Positions 61,901 through 64,000 of a DNA stretch of 64,000 nucleotides are shown here, one piece after another (position 1 is the stretch's first letter; each line of letters opens with the position of its first letter). Origin of the DNA: Bacillus sp. USDA818B3_A (GTDB lineage Bacteria > Bacillota > Bacilli > Bacillales > Cytobacillaceae); the NCBI RefSeq assembly GCF_009928415.1, contig NZ_JAABNN010000002.1, positions 124,001 to 188,000 of the forward strand, in the 5' to 3' direction. The notes under the pieces were generated by a model. That model saw only the letters and a program-made list of their open reading frames with translations. It had not been told where the DNA came from and did no database searches. A program made the position numbers and the translations under genes.

Positions 61901-62147
61901 GGCGTTCTTTGCGAATGATTCTGCTGACAAATTCAACGGTTAATGGTTCGATATAAACGGCATCTGCCATTTCTGTATCTGTCATAATGGTTGCAGGGTT
62001 TGAGTTTACGAGAATAACACGATAGCCCTCTTCTTTTAGAGCAATACACGCCTGTGCCCCTGCATAGTCAAATTCTGCTGCCTGGCCGATGACAATGGGT
62101 CCTGAACCGATTACTAGAATGGATTTGATATCTGTACGTTTAGGCAT
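58941..62147 (-). CDS. carB: Carbamoyl phosphate synthase, large subunit (pyrimidine type)
   Basis: Large, synthetase subunit that makes carbamoyl phosphate from ammonia, bicarbonate and two ATP. It has 1068 residues. The two homologous ATP-grasp halves begin at about 1 ([22 protein letters not shown]) and 550 ([20 protein letters not shown]). The C-terminal regulatory MGS domain is about 935-1068. The position inside the pyr operon marks it as the pyrimidine enzyme (pyrAB in B. subtilis). Its ATG overlaps carA by eight bases. Confidence 0.97.
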
Positions 62148-63231
62148 TTGCTGAAACCTCCTGTTTGTGCTTTTCCATCATGTGAATGAATTGGTTAAAT
62201 AGGCCGTTTGCATCTTCTGGTCCTGGGGATGCTTCGGGATGATATTGAACAGTGAATGCTGGATAATCTAGATGTTTTAGTCCTTCCACTGTACCGTCGT
62301 TCACTGCAATGTGAGTAACTTCTAATCTTGTATTTTTAATCGATTCTTCTTCCACTGTATAACCGTGGTTTTGTGAAGTAATCGCAACCTTTCCTGTTGA
62401 AAGGTCTTTGACCGGATGGTTTGAACCACGGTGACCGAACTTCATTTTTTCTGTGTTAGCTCCGCACGCTAGGGCAAATAACTGATGACCTAAGCATATT
62501 CCAAACAATGGCACTCTGCCTAATACACCTTTTAGCATATCGATTGCTTCTGGAACATCCTTTGGATCTCCAGGTCCATTTGACAGCATAATACCGTCCG
62601 GACGTAACTGAAGGATTTCGTCTGCTGTTGTATGATATGGAACTACAACCACATCACAATCACGGTGGTTAAGTTCCCGTAAGATTCCGTGCTTCATTCC
62701 AAAATCCACAAGAACCACTCGTTTGCCGCGGCCTGGGCTTGGATAAGCATTTTTAGTGGAAACTTGTTTTACTTGATTCGTTGGAAGCGGAGCTTTTTGC
62801 AATTGGCTCAAAACTTCTTGTGGATCTTTTTCGATGCTGCAGATGGCACCTTTAAGTGTACCGTATTGACGGATAATCCGTGTTAATTTACGTGTATCAA
62901 TCCCTGCAATCCCAGGGATTTTCTTCATGTCAAAGTATTCGTCTAAGGTATATTCATTTCTCCAGTTGGATGGGAAGTCTGCTGCCTCTTTAACAACCAG
63001 CCCCTTTACAGCAGGGTTAATAGACTCAAAATCGTCGCGGTTGATCCCGTAATTGCCGATCAGCGGGTAGGTTAAGGTTACAATTTGTCCGCAATAGGAT
63101 GGGTCAGAAATAATTTCCTGATAGCCAGTCATCCCTGTATTAAAAACAACTTCACCAATTGTTTCTGTATCACTGCCGAAGCCTTTACCAATAAAAATTG
63201 TGCCATCTTCTAAAATTAGTTGTTTTTTCAT
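62140..63231 (-). CDS. carA: Carbamoyl phosphate synthase, small subunit
   Basis: Glutamine amidotransferase subunit that feeds ammonia to CarB. It has 363 residues from the ATG at 63231 ([19 protein letters not shown]), preceded by AAAAGGACG; the frame open to 63291 overlaps pyrC. The nucleophile Cys lies in [15 protein letters not shown], and the His-Glu pair in [13 protein letters not shown]. It overlaps pyrC by four bases and carB by eight. Confidence 0.97.
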   Translation of the reverse strand: MKKQLILEDGTIFIGKGFGSDTETIGEVVFNTGMTGYQEIISDPSYCGQIVTLTYPLIGNYGINRDDFESINPAVKGLVVKEAADFPSNWRNEYTLDEYFDMKKIPGIAGIDTRKLTRIIRQYGTLKGAICSIEKDPQEVLSQLQKAPLPTNQVKQVSTKNAYPSPGRGKRVVLVDFGMKHGILRELNHRDCDVVVVPYHTTADEILQLRPDGIMLSNGPGDPKDVPEAIDMLKGVLGRVPLFGICLGHQLFALACGANTEKMKFGHRGSNHPVKDLSTGKVAITSQNHGYTVEEESIKNTRLEVTHIAVNDGTVEGLKHLDYPAFTVQYHPEASPGPEDANGLFNQFIHMMEKHKQEVSANA

Positions 63232-64000
63232 ACTAACACACGTCCTTTTTCCCAAGCGATTTCTCCTCCAGCGATTGTCATTTCCGGCCAACCTTTACAT
63301 TTCCAACCGCCAAATGGTGTATTTTTTCCTTTTGATAAGAATTCCTCTGTATTAATTTCTTGTTCTTTATCTAAGTTCAAGAGAACTAAATCTGCTGCTG
63401 CTCCAACTTCAATTCTTCCATATGACAGGCCAAATGCATCTGCCGGTTTGACTGTTAAATAATCGATTAACTGTTCGAGTGTCATTACATTTTTTAAGAC
63501 AAGGTGCGTGTATAGAAGCGGAAACGCTGTTTCTAGCCCGACGATGCCAAATGGTGCAAGCGTCATTCCCTCTGCTTTTTCTTCTGCTGTATGCGGAGCA
63601 TGATCGGTTGCAATGAAATCAATCGTTCCGTCTAAGAGCCCTTCTATTAAGGCTTTGCGGTCTTCCGCAGAACGAAGCGGCGGATTCATTTTAAAGTTGG
63701 CATCCAAGCCTGGGATATCATCTTCAGATAACAATAAGTGATGCGGTGTTACCTCTGCTGTTACTTTTATTCCTGCTCGTTTCGCATCTCTAACTACCCT
63801 GACTGATTCCTTTGTGCTGATATGGCAGACATGATAATGGCAGTCCGCTGCTTCCGCTAACAGCACATCTCTGGCAATTTGAACAGATTCACAGATAGAT
63901 GGAATTCCATTTAATCCATGCTTCTTGGCAAATGAACCATCATGGACAGAACCCTTGTTGATTAATGTGTTTTCTTCACAGTGAGCGACAATCGCCATAT
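63228..64000 (-). CDS. pyrC: Dihydroorotase (C-terminal part, cut by the window edge)
   Basis: PyrC, the zinc enzyme that closes carbamoyl aspartate to dihydroorotate. About 256 residues of the C-terminus are present; the start lies to the right of 64000. [35 protein letters not shown] and [13 protein letters not shown] contain the metal and substrate residues. The stop TGA overlaps the carA ATG. The upstream genes pyrR, pyrP and pyrB would be expected beyond the edge. Confidence 0.95.
   Translation of the reverse strand, partial: MAIVAHCEENTLINKGSVHDGSFAKKHGLNGIPSICESVQIARDVLLAEAADCHYHVCHISTKESVRVVRDAKRAGIKVTAEVTPHHLLLSEDDIPGLDANFKMNPPLRSAEDRKALIEGLLDGTIDFIATDHAPHTAEEKAEGMTLAPFGIVGLETAFPLLYTHLVLKNVMTLEQLIDYLTVKPADAFGLSYGRIEVGAAADLVLLNLDKEQEINTEEFLSKGKNTPFGGWKCKGWPEMTIAGGEIAWEKGRVLV

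Overview
The window is a stretch of conserved chromosomal backbone from a low-GC, spore-forming member of the Bacillaceae. It looks like a Bacillus or Neobacillus-type organism, but the genus cannot be fixed from this sequence alone. The evidence is the gene order, which follows the Bacillus subtilis pyr-to-tsf region almost gene for gene, strong AGGAGG ribosome sites, several TTG and GTG starts, and an intact 27-codon spoVM. All genes lie on the minus strand except rpmB and rqcH. Reading with transcription means reading from right to left.

Right to left: (1) 64000-55895, the distal pyrimidine operon pyrC(partial)-carA-carB-pyrK-pyrD-pyrF-pyrE, with overlapping junctions. (2) 55759-51208, rqcH on the plus strand divergent from the P-type cation ATPase yloB. 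(3) 51105-49058, yloC-remA-gmk-rpoZ. (4) 48870-36842, coaBC-priA, def-fmt-rsmB-rlmN, prpC-prkC and rsgA-rpe. (5) 36789-33264, thiN, spoVM, rpmB (plus strand), yloU-yloV. (6) 33138-29519, sdaAB-sdaAA-recG. (7) 29364-25781, the lipid operon fapR-plsX-fabD-fabG-acpP, with a FapR-operator-like site on its promoter. (8) 25623-15387, rnc-smc-ftsY, ylxM-ffh, rpsP-khpA, ylqD-rimM-trmD, rplS. (9) 15155-10556, lepB-rbgA, rnhB, sucC-sucD. (10) 10346-153, dprA, topA, trmFO, hslV-hslU, codY, rpsB, tsf.

The genes are housekeeping: translation and ribosome assembly, SRP secretion, chromosome condensation, phospholipid and fatty acid synthesis, pyrimidine synthesis, TCA cycle, Ser/Thr kinase signalling and GTP/branched-chain amino acid sensing. 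No prophage, insertion sequence, CRISPR array, tRNA or rRNA gene was seen.

The departures from the usual layout are mainly losses and intergenic repeats. xerC is missing between trmFO and hslV. The fla/che block is missing between codY and rpsB, and ylqG/ylqH are missing between sucC and rnhB. No sulfate-assimilation genes lie between pyrE and rqcH. Two families of intergenic inverted-repeat elements (two copies of one, four copies or remnants of the other) sit only between transcription units. Pairwise differences between copies are compensatory, so the folded structure appears to be conserved. Family names, functional roles and regulator assignments come from recognition of protein and site patterns; no database search was run.
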